This document shows positions 13,932-20,921 of a DNA stretch of 32,129 bases, piece after piece. The stretch comes from a virus. How positions within the stretch are numbered: position 1 is the stretch's first letter; the number at the start of each line of letters is the position of its first letter. The translations under genes were made by a program, and so were the position numbers. Below the pieces are notes generated by a model that made no database searches, was not told the DNA's origin, and worked only from the letters and a program-made list of their open reading frames with translations. The DNA lies in IMG/VR virus record IMGVR_UViG_3300020057_000108, positions 1 through 32,129 of that record, one strand, 5' to 3'.

Positions 13932-13942
13932 CCCTCGGGCAA
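13915..13942 (-). promoter_or_regulatory. Minus-strand promoter-like element for the replication operon
   Basis: On the minus strand TTGCCC (13942-13937), a 16-bp spacer and TATGAT (13920-13915), nearly identical to the 7458 copy. Transcripts would start near 13908 and run left through the leader ORF and terminator into the small gene, initiator and helicase. It is the only good promoter candidate seen for that operon. Confidence 0.6.
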
Positions 13943-13958
13943 GCCGTATCAATGAATA

Positions 13959-14450
13959 ATGAAAGACGTAATCGGCTACGAAGGGTTTTATCAGGTTAAC
14001 GAGATTGGCCAGGTGAAGAGCTTGTCGAGGAAAGGACGTCGAGCGGACAGGATTCTGAAGCCCGGCCTGAACGGCTGTGGCTATTTGACAGTCATTCTGT
14101 ACAGAGACAGCGTCAGGACCGGTCACCTCGTTCATCGCCTGATCGCTGAAGTCTACCTTCCGAATCCCGACAGTCTCAGCCAAGTCAATCATATCAACGG
14201 CATCAAGACCGATAACAGAGTCGAGAACCTTGAGTGGTGTACACAAGCCCAAAACATCAAACACTCTCAAGCGACTGGACTCGTCAATCCGAGACTGATG
14301 CCTCGACAGGTCCTCTGCCACCAAACTGGCGTGATTTACGAATCGCAGTGTGCCGCAGCCAGGGAGCTTGGGCTGCACCAAGGCCACATCAGCGGCGTGA
14401 TCCTCGGCAAATGCCGTCACAAAGGCTACACGTTTGAGCGTGTGAAATGA
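13959..14450 (+). CDS. Second free-standing HNH homing endonuclease (NUMOD4-HNH_3-NUMOD1 type)
   Basis: 163 residues, paralogous to the minus-strand HNH gene at 10627 along its whole length. NUMOD4-like start DVIGYEGFYQVNEIGQVKSL; HNH core HRLIAEVYLPNP then VNHINGIKTDNRVENLEW; NUMOD1-like helix-turn-helix CAAARELGLHQGHISGVILG; conserved C-terminus YTFERV. The ribosome site is poor. Its stop overlaps the start of a Cys4 zinc protein (ATGA), so the two are coupled. Upstream it shares with its paralogue a ~45-bp sequence containing the promoter-like element, pointing away from the endonuclease in both cases. It probably acts as a selfish nuclease; a packaging-nick role is less likely because the gene lies away from terminase. 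Confidence 0.9.
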   Translation: MKDVIGYEGFYQVNEIGQVKSLSRKGRRADRILKPGLNGCGYLTVILYRDSVRTGHLVHRLIAEVYLPNPDSLSQVNHINGIKTDNRVENLEWCTQAQNIKHSQATGLVNPRLMPRQVLCHQTGVIYESQCAAARELGLHQGHISGVILGKCRHKGYTFERVK

Positions 14451-14680
14451 AAATCTGCAAAAAGTGCCAGCTCAGCCAAGAAGCTTCAGAATTTCGAATC
14501 GTAAAAAAGACGAGCAATCCGAGCAGCTCGTGCCGGAGCTGTGAGAAAGCTTACAAGCAGGCCTACAACAAGAACAGCCTGGCCGATTATTTCGCATCCA
14601 GAAAACCAACCTGCTCAATCCACGATCAATGGGCCGATCCCATCCTGGGCATCGAAGATGAACCCGAATTTGTATCATAA
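14447..14680 (+). CDS. Cys4 zinc-finger small protein coupled to HNH endonuclease
   Basis: 77 residues starting in the HNH stop (ATGA). C4-x2-C7 and C29-x2-C32, with aromatic and basic residues after the second pair (CRSCEKAYKQAY), match the short zinc finger often found at the N-terminus of, or beside, phage HNH nucleases; no catalytic HNH residues follow. It may help DNA binding of the neighbouring endonuclease, or be a relic of another one that lost its nuclease domain. Its 3' end contains an inverted TATGAT copy (14674-14679). Confidence 0.7.
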   Translation: MKICKKCQLSQEASEFRIVKKTSNPSSSCRSCEKAYKQAYNKNSLADYFASRKPTCSIHDQWADPILGIEDEPEFVS

Positions 14681-14760
14681 GTTTCGAGCGCGAAAATTTA
14701 TTTTGTGCCTGGAAACATCGTTCTGCCACTGGTCTGCCTTTCCTAGCGCATTCTAGATCA

Positions 14761-15012
14761 ATGGAATCTACAAAGCTTACTGCACTCCTGGCAACAGACA
14801 CAGAAACCCAAGCTCAACGGATCTTCCGCTTCCTGCAGAATTACGAGGCACCCCTCTCCCGAAATCAGATAGCCGAGATCCTTGGACTCAGGCTCGCTTC
14901 TGTGTGTGGTCGGGTCAATGAACTCCTTCGAGATCGCCAGCTTGAAATCGGCGAAACCACGGTCGACCCGCGATCTGGCCACCTGGTTGAGACTGTGAGG
15001 ATTTTAAAATGA
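14761..15012 (+). CDS. Winged-helix DNA-binding protein
   Basis: 83 residues. Residues ~18-62 form a helix-turn-helix with wing (RIFRFLQNYEAPLSRNQIAE, then LGLRLASVCGRVNELLRD and LEIGE), the layout of small phage or MarR/Dprot-like transcription or replication regulators. The ATG lacks a good ribosome site, though the 80-base gap before it leaves room for a promoter that I could not define. Its stop overlaps the next small membrane gene (ATGA). It is the best candidate regulator in the window, but no evidence shows which operator it binds. Confidence 0.72.
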   Translation: MESTKLTALLATDTETQAQRIFRFLQNYEAPLSRNQIAEILGLRLASVCGRVNELLRDRQLEIGETTVDPRSGHLVETVRILK

Positions 15013-15152
15013 GGCGTCTCGGCATCTTGACCTCGGTCGCCCTGGCGGCTTATGCGCTGACCGATGCCGCAAGATTTTCAAACATAGTGGCCGCTGCAGC
15101 CTTCGCTGTTGCAGTCGCTTTTTACCTCAAAGGAAAATATGACGGAAAATAA
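15009..15152 (+). CDS. Small two-segment membrane protein
   Basis: 47 residues in a frame starting at the stop of the winged-helix gene (ATGA). Two hydrophobic stretches, ILTSVALAAYAL (about 6-17) and NIVAAAAFAVAVAFYL (about 25-40), separated by a short polar turn and ending in basic/acidic residues (KGKYDGK), predict a small hairpin membrane protein. Its stop lies in the 12-bp repeats that form the start of the next gene. Holin-like or immunity-type membrane proteins have this form; there is no further evidence. Confidence 0.55.
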   Translation: MRRLGILTSVALAAYALTDAARFSNIVAAAAFAVAVAFYLKGKYDGK

Positions 15153-15486
15153 AACGGAAAATAAAACGGAAAATATGACCGAAAATAAGGCACCGAATGA
15201 AAACGAACTTCTCTTGGCACAAATCGCCAGCCTTGGTCAGCTGCTAGCCGACGCGCAGCTTCCTGGCAGCAGATCTGCCGAGGTCGCCCAGGCTCTGAGC
15301 TTCCTCTCGAAATTGTACGAAGCTACCCAACTTAAAATCGAAAACGACGCGACCGAGGCGTTTAAGAAACAACAGATACTCGAACAAATCCAGAAGGACT
15401 CCGTTACCGTCTCTGTGTCGGAGTGGGTAAAAGTTGGCGTACTGGCCGCGCCCAATGACCAGAGTGAGCCTCGTGCCGCCGAATAG
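15139..15486 (+). CDS. Helical hypothetical protein with repeated N-terminus and two in-frame starts
   Basis: 115 residues. The ATG at 15139 has AAAGGA 5 bases upstream. The first 16 residues are a TENK-type repeat (MTENKTENKTENMTENK) coded by 12-bp DNA repeats, and the second ATG at 15175 is preceded by a copy of the same bases (CGGAAAAT), so initiation could occur at either. The remainder is helical, Leu/Ala/Glu-rich, with no recognisable domain. Its end overlaps the start of the following gene by about 30 bases. Confidence 0.65.
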   Translation: MTENKTENKTENMTENKAPNENELLLAQIASLGQLLADAQLPGSRSAEVAQALSFLSKLYEATQLKIENDATEAFKKQQILEQIQKDSVTVSVSEWVKVGVLAAPNDQSEPRAAE

Positions 15487-15808
15487 GAAATTTCCGACGC
15501 CCCGCCACGCGCGTGACCTCTCGGACTTCGATTACCTCGATAAGCTATCAAAGTCGGATCTTCAATTCCTACGCGATTTCAACGATGAGTACTACGTAGG
15601 TCGAAATTGCGGGCAGACAAAGGACCAGCCCGGCAAGCGTGCCAACTGGTCCCGTAGACATCGGCAATTACGGTCCATCTGGACCCGGTCATTCCAGGCC
15701 AAGGAGCCCGCACAGCCGCGCTCACTGAGCGCTCAGTCGGACGCGCTGATAGGTCTCCTTGATCTTAAACGAGAGATAGAGGCTCTAGCTAAAAGGAAAA
15801 AGAAATGA
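15455..15808 (+). CDS. Basic hypothetical protein
   Basis: 117 residues if the ATG at 15455 is used; a GTG three codons later is equally possible and neither has a clear ribosome site, so the start relies on coupling to the gene it overlaps. It is Arg/Lys-rich, with a central stretch (RNCGQTKDQPGKRANWSRRH) and a C-terminal helix ending in RKKK, suggesting nucleic-acid binding. The stop overlaps the next start (ATGA). No family recognised. Confidence 0.6.
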   Translation: MTRVSLVPPNRKFPTPRHARDLSDFDYLDKLSKSDLQFLRDFNDEYYVGRNCGQTKDQPGKRANWSRRHRQLRSIWTRSFQAKEPAQPRSLSAQSDALIGLLDLKREIEALAKRKKK

Positions 15809-16218
15809 ATAAAGCCGTATTGATGTTGGTGGGTTGTATATCGAAAATGCTCTTTTTGTTCAGGACGGGCCTTACGTTTAAAAAACAGCGCCGTCTCCAT
15901 CAGGACCTATTCCAACTTTGGCTCGCTGATTGGCGCGCATGCGTAATCCCAAAAACAGAGCAAAGGTTCCTGCTTCGCACAATGAAAGGCGGACCGGAGG
16001 TCCAGATCGATCTCAATCGCTACTATTTCACGTACAGAAAAAACCAACAAAAGTACGTTATCCAAATCCACGACGAGAACGAGCCGGGCAGCTTCCGAGA
16101 TGTCGAAATCTTTTCGAAGGAAGCACGCCCTGTTTGGCCTGTGTTGCAGTACCTCAAATCCGAGGCTAGGAACATGGAACCTTCCAACGTGGGCCTTGTG
16201 GGAGTTCCACATGAATAA
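15805..16218 (+). CDS. Hypothetical protein with hydrophobic N-terminus
   Basis: 137 residues, ATGA-coupled to the previous gene. The N-terminus (MNKAVLMLVGCISKMLFLF) is hydrophobic with LVGC resembling a lipobox at Cys11, though unusually short for a lipoprotein signal. The body is beta-rich and polar (YYFTYRKNQQKYVIQIHDEN). It could be an exported or membrane-anchored protein, or simply cytoplasmic; no family recognised. Confidence 0.62.
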   Translation: MNKAVLMLVGCISKMLFLFRTGLTFKKQRRLHQDLFQLWLADWRACVIPKTEQRFLLRTMKGGPEVQIDLNRYYFTYRKNQQKYVIQIHDENEPGSFRDVEIFSKEARPVWPVLQYLKSEARNMEPSNVGLVGVPHE

Positions 16219-16546
16219 CCTCGGCGTAGGCGGTAGCTTCGCGCCTGATTTCATTTCTACGGTCAACGGCAAGACAATCACACTCCTGGACGATCAAGGA
16301 GTGGAACAAACTGTGGTGGTGGACCTCTGCGTGCTGTCGCAAGTCTATCCAGCCCGCGCCATCATCTACTACGGTGGGCAAACTCAGTCTGCATTTATCG
16401 ATTTGCTCGAACTCGCGGAGCAGACCAGCGGCCTGGCAGCGAGCCCCGAATACAAGGCCGAGTGGGTGAAGATTGTAAAACAGGTGGAGAAAGAGTACGC
16501 GGCTGCCACACCCTTTCATCCTAGGCACGGAGGTCCCAGTGAATAG
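16211..16546 (+). CDS. Hypothetical protein in the pre-terminase cluster
   Basis: 111 residues from the ATG at 16211, chosen because GGGAG lies about 6 bases upstream; longer frames overlap the preceding gene almost fully. It overlaps that gene's end by 8 bases. The N-terminal half is beta-rich (KTITLLDDQGVEQTVVVDL), the C-terminal half helical with WVKIVKQVEKEYAA. Its 3' end carries the strong GGAGG ribosome site of the next tiny gene. Function unknown. Confidence 0.65.
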   Translation: MNNLGVGGSFAPDFISTVNGKTITLLDDQGVEQTVVVDLCVLSQVYPARAIIYYGGQTQSAFIDLLELAEQTSGLAASPEYKAEWVKIVKQVEKEYAAATPFHPRHGGPSE

Positions 16547-16652
16547 ATCTCAAGTGCACAGCTACCTGAATTCGCTGGATTACCGAAATCACATGAACAG
16601 GTCGAAGTCCGCAGCCTGGCCGACTGGAACTCCGTTTTTTTACTTATCTTGA
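16539..16652 (+). CDS. Tiny ORF with strong ribosome site
   Basis: A 37-codon frame from GTG at 16539, overlapping the preceding stop by 8 bases and preceded by GGAGG at ideal spacing, which is the main reason to accept it. The product is polar with Ser/Asn/His and ends in an aromatic tail (FFYLS). It fills the gap to the next gene, whose ribosome site (AGAGG) directly follows its stop. Function unknown. Confidence 0.5.
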   Translation: MNRSQVHSYLNSLDYRNHMNRSKSAAWPTGTPFFYLS

Positions 16653-16663
16653 AAGAGGTTCCA

Positions 16664-16885
16664 ATGAATAAAGATTTGCCCGAGATCTCCTCGTTCACAA
16701 TTGTACCCGTGCCCTACAACGGCAAACGCCGCTTCGCCGTGGCTACAATCGTCTCGATTGGGCACGAGGTCGTAGAGGTGACCCTGTCAGACCCCTACCT
16801 GCCTTTTGAGGCCAAGCGGAAGTTCCTGGCTTTGATTGCCACAAATCTCCTGAAGAAGATCTTTGAGGGAAAAATCAATGCGTAA
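16664..16885 (+). CDS. Small hypothetical protein
   Basis: 73 residues from the ATG at 16664, with AGAGG about 6 bases upstream; a TTG further up would overlap the preceding tiny gene. It is a beta-rich protein (SSFTIVPVPYNGKRRFAVAT) with a C-terminal helix (FLALIATNLLKKIF). It overlaps the next gene by 8 bases. No domain recognised. Confidence 0.65.
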   Translation: MNKDLPEISSFTIVPVPYNGKRRFAVATIVSIGHEVVEVTLSDPYLPFEAKRKFLALIATNLLKKIFEGKINA

Positions 16886-17201
16886 GCTTCTAGGCTTTTT
16901 AAATCTGCTGGACGCCGAAAAACGGTTGAGCTTAACGAACCTCGCGCTCATAGCTTGCGTGGCTAAGGTCATCGTCGCTCAGAACCCATCCTTTGTGGAA
17001 TTGGGGGGTCTCCTGCTATCGTTGACGAACTACGCGCATAAGCGCTCCAGCAACAGCTCACCGCAAGTCATTGAAAATACACAGCTAACGGAGCTGGCCA
17101 GCAAGCTCGAAGGCTTCGAAGCCGTGAAAAAGCAAATAGAAACCATTCAATCTAAATTCACTGCGGTCGATTTAAGCCTAGGCATTAAGCGTTCGATCTA
17201 G
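16878..17201 (+). CDS. Small membrane protein with two transmembrane segments (possible second holin)
   Basis: 107 residues from ATG 16878 (GAGGGA 8 bases upstream). Two hydrophobic stretches, SLTNLALIACVAKVIVA (about 18-34) and VELGGLLLSLTNYAH (about 40-54), are followed by a basic turn (HKRSS) and a ~50-residue C-terminal helical coil (LTELASKLEGFEAVKKQIET). Two-span proteins beside terminase genes are a common site for class II holins in short-tailed phages, so this is an alternative or second holin to the gene at 6569. The assignment is inference. Confidence 0.68.
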   Translation: MRKLLGFLNLLDAEKRLSLTNLALIACVAKVIVAQNPSFVELGGLLLSLTNYAHKRSSNSSPQVIENTQLTELASKLEGFEAVKKQIETIQSKFTAVDLSLGIKRSI

Positions 17202-17217
17202 GAAGAAAGAATAGAAT

Positions 17218-17550
17218 ATGGCGCCTGGATTCAAAAGTGGCGGGCGGAAGAAAGGCTCGCGAAACAAGAAGACCATCCTCTACGTCGACCTCGCAGCCAA
17301 GCTTACCTCACTCCACTACGACGTCTCGGTTGAGCTTGTGAAGGAGCTGCAGAAGCCGGACGGCATATTCAACAAAGATAAGGCTAAAATCCTCAGCGAC
17401 CTCCTTCAATACCAGTACGCCCGCATGCAGGCTGGAACTGCTCCAGCTCCTACTGCCCCTGCTCCAGCTCCAGTCACAGAGCCAACCGAAGACATAGGCA
17501 CGCTCCTGAGTGTCCTGACTGGCGGTAAGAATGACCCCGAGCGAAGCTAG
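17218..17550 (+). CDS. Putative terminase small subunit
   Basis: 110 residues directly upstream of, and overlapping by 20 bases, the large terminase. The N-terminus is very basic (GGRKKGSRNKK), then helical (LVKELQKPDGIFNKDKAKIL), then a Pro/Ala-rich low-complexity linker and a short acidic tail. Position, size and DNA-binding character suggest the small packaging subunit that recognises viral DNA; the sequence itself does not prove it. The start codon follows AGAAAGAATAGAAT, with no strong ribosome site. Confidence 0.6.
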   Translation: MAPGFKSGGRKKGSRNKKTILYVDLAAKLTSLHYDVSVELVKELQKPDGIFNKDKAKILSDLLQYQYARMQAGTAPAPTAPAPAPVTEPTEDIGTLLSVLTGGKNDPERS

Positions 17551-18949
17551 AGCAAAACTATGGCAACTTTTCTGGGCCGGTAAGCTGCCTGACTTGTCGT
17601 TCATATACCACGATGGCCAAAAGAAAATCGACCAGCGGTTTCGCTCGATCAAAAAGCGCATCTTCATAGCGCTGTGCAGCAGGCAGCTAGGCAAGACCGT
17701 TTGGGCTTTGTCGAAAGTCCTAGAGACAGGCAGAGATCAACCTGGCGCCCGGATGAGGTACGGCACTGCCTTCTATACCGACTTAGCCGAATTAATCGTG
17801 CCCGCTTTGGACTTTCTGCTGCACGACTGCCCCGAAGCGCTGCGCCCAAAGTACGTGCCCAGTAAACAAAAGCTCGTTTTCCCAAACGGCAGCGAATGTA
17901 AGTTCATCGGGCTAGACCTCAAGCCACAGGGTATGAGGGGCAACCGGCTGGCCCTCGTTGTCATCGATGAAGCGGGCTTCGTTGCCCGCCTTGCACGGTT
18001 GTGGGCCTCTGCCATCCTGCCCACGTTCACGCACAGCCCTGGCTCGAAATTGATTATGATCTCAACCTCTCCGGAGGAGCCAGACCACGACTTCTGGGCC
18101 TTCTGTGATAAAGCCGAATTGAACGGCGCACTGACGACCCTGACTGTGTACGACAACCCCTTGCTGACCGCAGCTGCAATAGAGGAGCTGTGTGAAGAAT
18201 CTGGTGGGGAAAACTCTAGCACCTGGCAGCGAGAATATTTATGCAAACGTGTCGTGGATCAAACCCGGGCTATCTGTGGCGAGTTCGAAGCAATGGAAAA
18301 CCAGATCGTAAGAATTATCGAAAAAGACCAGCTCTATCCGCTGTGGCATAAGTACGTAGCTATCGACGTTGGTGTTCGAGATTACACAGTGATCCTCTGG
18401 GGTTACTGGCACTTCCAAAAAGCGATCTTTGTGGTCGAGGACGAGTTACCGCTGGTAGGGAACCAAGTGGTGACCGACTCCCTAGCCCGTGCTCTAAAGG
18501 CCAAAGAAGCGGAGCTATGGGGCCAGCAACAGCCTTACCGCCGAATCGCGGACTCCAGCCTGCTGTTCATTAACGACCTGTCCCTCAATCACCAGATCAG
18601 TATCGTCTCCGCAAAAAAGGGGCCAATCGAAGAGGGAGTCAACGCCCTTCGGGTCGCCATCAAGAAAGTACAGATCGCCATTCATCCTAGGTGCAAATTC
18701 CTAATAGGCTCATTGAAGGCTGGAGTGTGGGACAAACAGAGAAAATGCTTTGCCCGGTCCAAGACCTACGGCCACTTCGATGCCGTGGCTGCCCTGACCT
18801 ACGCCATCACAAACGTAGATCGGACTGTCAACCCCGTACCGTTCGAGCACGGCGTGGACCTCGGCAATACCCTTGTTATCCGGCGCCCGAACTCCCAGGG
18901 TGATACCGCTAGTACGCTGCGCTCTATTTTTGGCAAGAAGTTCGAATAA
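17531..18949 (+). CDS. terL: Terminase large subunit (packaging ATPase-nuclease)
   Basis: 472 residues, normal family length. ATPase domain: Walker A-like SRQLGKT (50-56), Walker B ALVVIDEAG (141-149, D146 and catalytic E147) and the coupling motif LIMISTSP (~174-181). Nuclease domain (RNase H fold) acids: D279 in YVAIDVG, D341 in RRIADSS and D417 in GHFDAVA. It pumps DNA into the prohead and cuts it, docking on the portal encoded next. It begins inside the small-subunit frame (20-base overlap) with a weak ribosome site, implying coupled translation. The cutting mode (headful or site-specific) cannot be read reliably, though a circular map fits headful packaging. Confidence 0.97.
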   Translation: MTPSEARAKLWQLFWAGKLPDLSFIYHDGQKKIDQRFRSIKKRIFIALCSRQLGKTVWALSKVLETGRDQPGARMRYGTAFYTDLAELIVPALDFLLHDCPEALRPKYVPSKQKLVFPNGSECKFIGLDLKPQGMRGNRLALVVIDEAGFVARLARLWASAILPTFTHSPGSKLIMISTSPEEPDHDFWAFCDKAELNGALTTLTVYDNPLLTAAAIEELCEESGGENSSTWQREYLCKRVVDQTRAICGEFEAMENQIVRIIEKDQLYPLWHKYVAIDVGVRDYTVILWGYWHFQKAIFVVEDELPLVGNQVVTDSLARALKAKEAELWGQQQPYRRIADSSLLFINDLSLNHQISIVSAKKGPIEEGVNALRVAIKKVQIAIHPRCKFLIGSLKAGVWDKQRKCFARSKTYGHFDAVAALTYAITNVDRTVNPVPFEHGVDLGNTLVIRRPNSQGDTASTLRSIFGKKFE

Positions 18950-18965
18950 TGCCGTATTAAATTCG

Positions 18966-20918
18966 ATGGATAAATACTTCGCGACCGCTCCGGTACAAGA
19001 AATCGTAGGCTTGCTCAAGGCTAAAATCTCTACCTACGAGGACTTCCTCAAGACTAGCGGCCGATTCAATCGCTGGCGACTGGCCTACGAGTCCTACTAC
19101 GCGGGGCATTTCTATCCCCTCATCCGGAGCGTAGGGAGCTACGGTGAGAAGAAGAAGATTGAAACGGGCGATTTTCGGAACCTCATTCAGCATATCTTTG
19201 CTCAAACAACGCAAACGCGGCCAGCCTTGCAGGCCAGTGCAGAGAATACCGATCTAGAGTCCATGGCGCACACCCTCCTGGGTGAAGGTCTGCTAGCCCA
19301 TCATTTTACGGCCAACGAATACCGCTGCGAGGAGGTCATCAATAAGGCAGTCGAGCTAGCTTTGGTGGTTGATGAGGGCTTCGCCTGTCAAGAGTGGTCC
19401 CGCTTCGCAGGCGGCCCAGTAGCGATGGACGAGAAGGGTCAGCCCGTCCAAGCCGGGGACTTCATATCTTACGCGTTACCACCCTGGGACGTCATTCGTG
19501 ACCCGAACTCAAAGGGCGCAACCAGCTGGCTGATCATAAAGGTGCAAACTAATAAGTTCGACCTAGCCGCAGATTACCCCGCCCACGCCGAGGCGATACT
19601 TTCCACCAAAGAGCCTGAGGACTTTTTTCAGATCGATAGCTCAACGAAGAACGACGACCTGGTAACCAAGCACGTCTTTTATCACAAGGTCTGCTCTTCT
19701 CTGTCCAGCGGCCGGATCGTGACCTTCGTAGGTGATACCGCAATCGATGACCAGCCTCTGCTTGGAACCTATGACGAAATCCCCGTGTACCGAATGTCAG
19801 CTGGTGATGTGCTCGGACAGATCTTTGGTTACAGCCCAGGCGCAGACCTTCTAGCCTTGAGCCAGGTCAGTTCGCTTTTACATAGCTGCATTGTTACGAA
19901 CCAGCTGGCATTCGGAACCCAGGGAGTGAAAGCGGCTCGCGGCAGCAATGTGACGGCGACAATGCTAGCTGACGTAGGCATGACCCTCTGGGAAACGGAT
20001 GAAAAATTCATCGATGCGCTTCAGCCGCTGCAGCTCACCTCCAGTCCACCCGAAGTGTTCCAGTATATTAAAACTGTTGAAGCGAAGATGGAGATGCAAG
20101 CCGGGCAGAACTCCGTGACTCGCGGCTCGCCTGACGCTTCCCTCAAGTCGGGCTCTGCACTAGCGTTAGTCGCATCACAAAGCATTCAGTTCCACGCTCC
20201 AATTGCCCAAAGGTACAACTCCCTCCTGGAAGGCTACGGCACCGGGATGATCAAGGTTCTGCAGAAAAACGTAAAAACAGAACGTAAGGCCGAAATCCTG
20301 GGCAAGACCAATCGCTGGACCACCAAGGGTTATACGGGCGAATCGATCTCGAAGATCAACCGCGTAAGGGCTGTTGTTATTAACCCGCTGGCAAAGACCC
20401 AGGCGGGACGTCTTGAGATGGCTCGCGACATGTTGTCGGCCGGGTTCATCAAGCGACAAGAGCAGTACTTCGCTGTTCTGCAGTTTGGGACGGACCAAAG
20501 CCTGTACGACAATGAGCTTCTTCAGGCCTTGGCCATGAAAGAGGAAAACGAGGCCATCCTGGAAGGGAGGCCCGTGAAGGCCTTAATCACTGAGGATCAC
20601 CCGAAGCACATCCTGGAGGTTTTGAGCCTGATCAACTCACCCAAGGCTAAGGAAGACCAGGGGCTGGTAGACCGAGTAACCGCGCACGTGATGGAACACC
20701 TTGAGCTGTGGCGTAACGCGCCTGCCGACTTGATGCAGCTGCTGGGCGTGCAACCGCCTCCTGCTGTGGGTCCTGGTGGGCCTGTGGGTGCTGTGGGTGC
20801 TGTGGGTGCTGTGGGTGCTGTGGGTGCTATGCAGGGGCCTTCCGAGCCTCCTCCGGAAGCACAGATGCCAAAGAACCCAATCACTAATGAAAAATACGAT
20901 CCTGCTACTGGAGAATAA
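18966..20918 (+). CDS. Portal protein
   Basis: 650 residues from the ATG at 18966; the frame is open further upstream, but that part overlaps the terminase and is not needed. It has the layout of large short-tailed-phage portals: N-terminal helical wing (VQEIVGLLKAKIS, RWRLAYESYYAG), a beta-rich middle with PPWDVIRDP and a long helical stem/crown region (~320-590). The C-terminal ~50 residues are low-complexity Gly-Ala-Val from 9-bp DNA repeats (about 20785-20830), Pro-rich and probably disordered. It follows terminase by 16 bases and precedes scaffold and capsid, the canonical order. It forms the dodecameric DNA channel at the head vertex. Its start has no clear ribosome site. Confidence 0.88.
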   Translation: MDKYFATAPVQEIVGLLKAKISTYEDFLKTSGRFNRWRLAYESYYAGHFYPLIRSVGSYGEKKKIETGDFRNLIQHIFAQTTQTRPALQASAENTDLESMAHTLLGEGLLAHHFTANEYRCEEVINKAVELALVVDEGFACQEWSRFAGGPVAMDEKGQPVQAGDFISYALPPWDVIRDPNSKGATSWLIIKVQTNKFDLAADYPAHAEAILSTKEPEDFFQIDSSTKNDDLVTKHVFYHKVCSSLSSGRIVTFVGDTAIDDQPLLGTYDEIPVYRMSAGDVLGQIFGYSPGADLLALSQVSSLLHSCIVTNQLAFGTQGVKAARGSNVTATMLADVGMTLWETDEKFIDALQPLQLTSSPPEVFQYIKTVEAKMEMQAGQNSVTRGSPDASLKSGSALALVASQSIQFHAPIAQRYNSLLEGYGTGMIKVLQKNVKTERKAEILGKTNRWTTKGYTGESISKINRVRAVVINPLAKTQAGRLEMARDMLSAGFIKRQEQYFAVLQFGTDQSLYDNELLQALAMKEENEAILEGRPVKALITEDHPKHILEVLSLINSPKAKEDQGLVDRVTAHVMEHLELWRNAPADLMQLLGVQPPPAVGPGGPVGAVGAVGAVGAVGAMQGPSEPPPEAQMPKNPITNEKYDPATGE

Positions 20919-20921
20919 TTT

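Noticed and set aside
13842-14420. Upstream part of a 239-codon minus-strand frame opposite the second HNH gene
   Set aside because: This portion is antisense to the HNH gene and mirrors its codons. Only the 3' part from the ATG at 13841 was kept, as a possible leader ORF.
18873-18965. Upstream extension of the portal frame by 31 codons
   Set aside because: It lies inside the terminase coding sequence and reads as an out-of-frame shadow; the first sensible start is the ATG at 18966.
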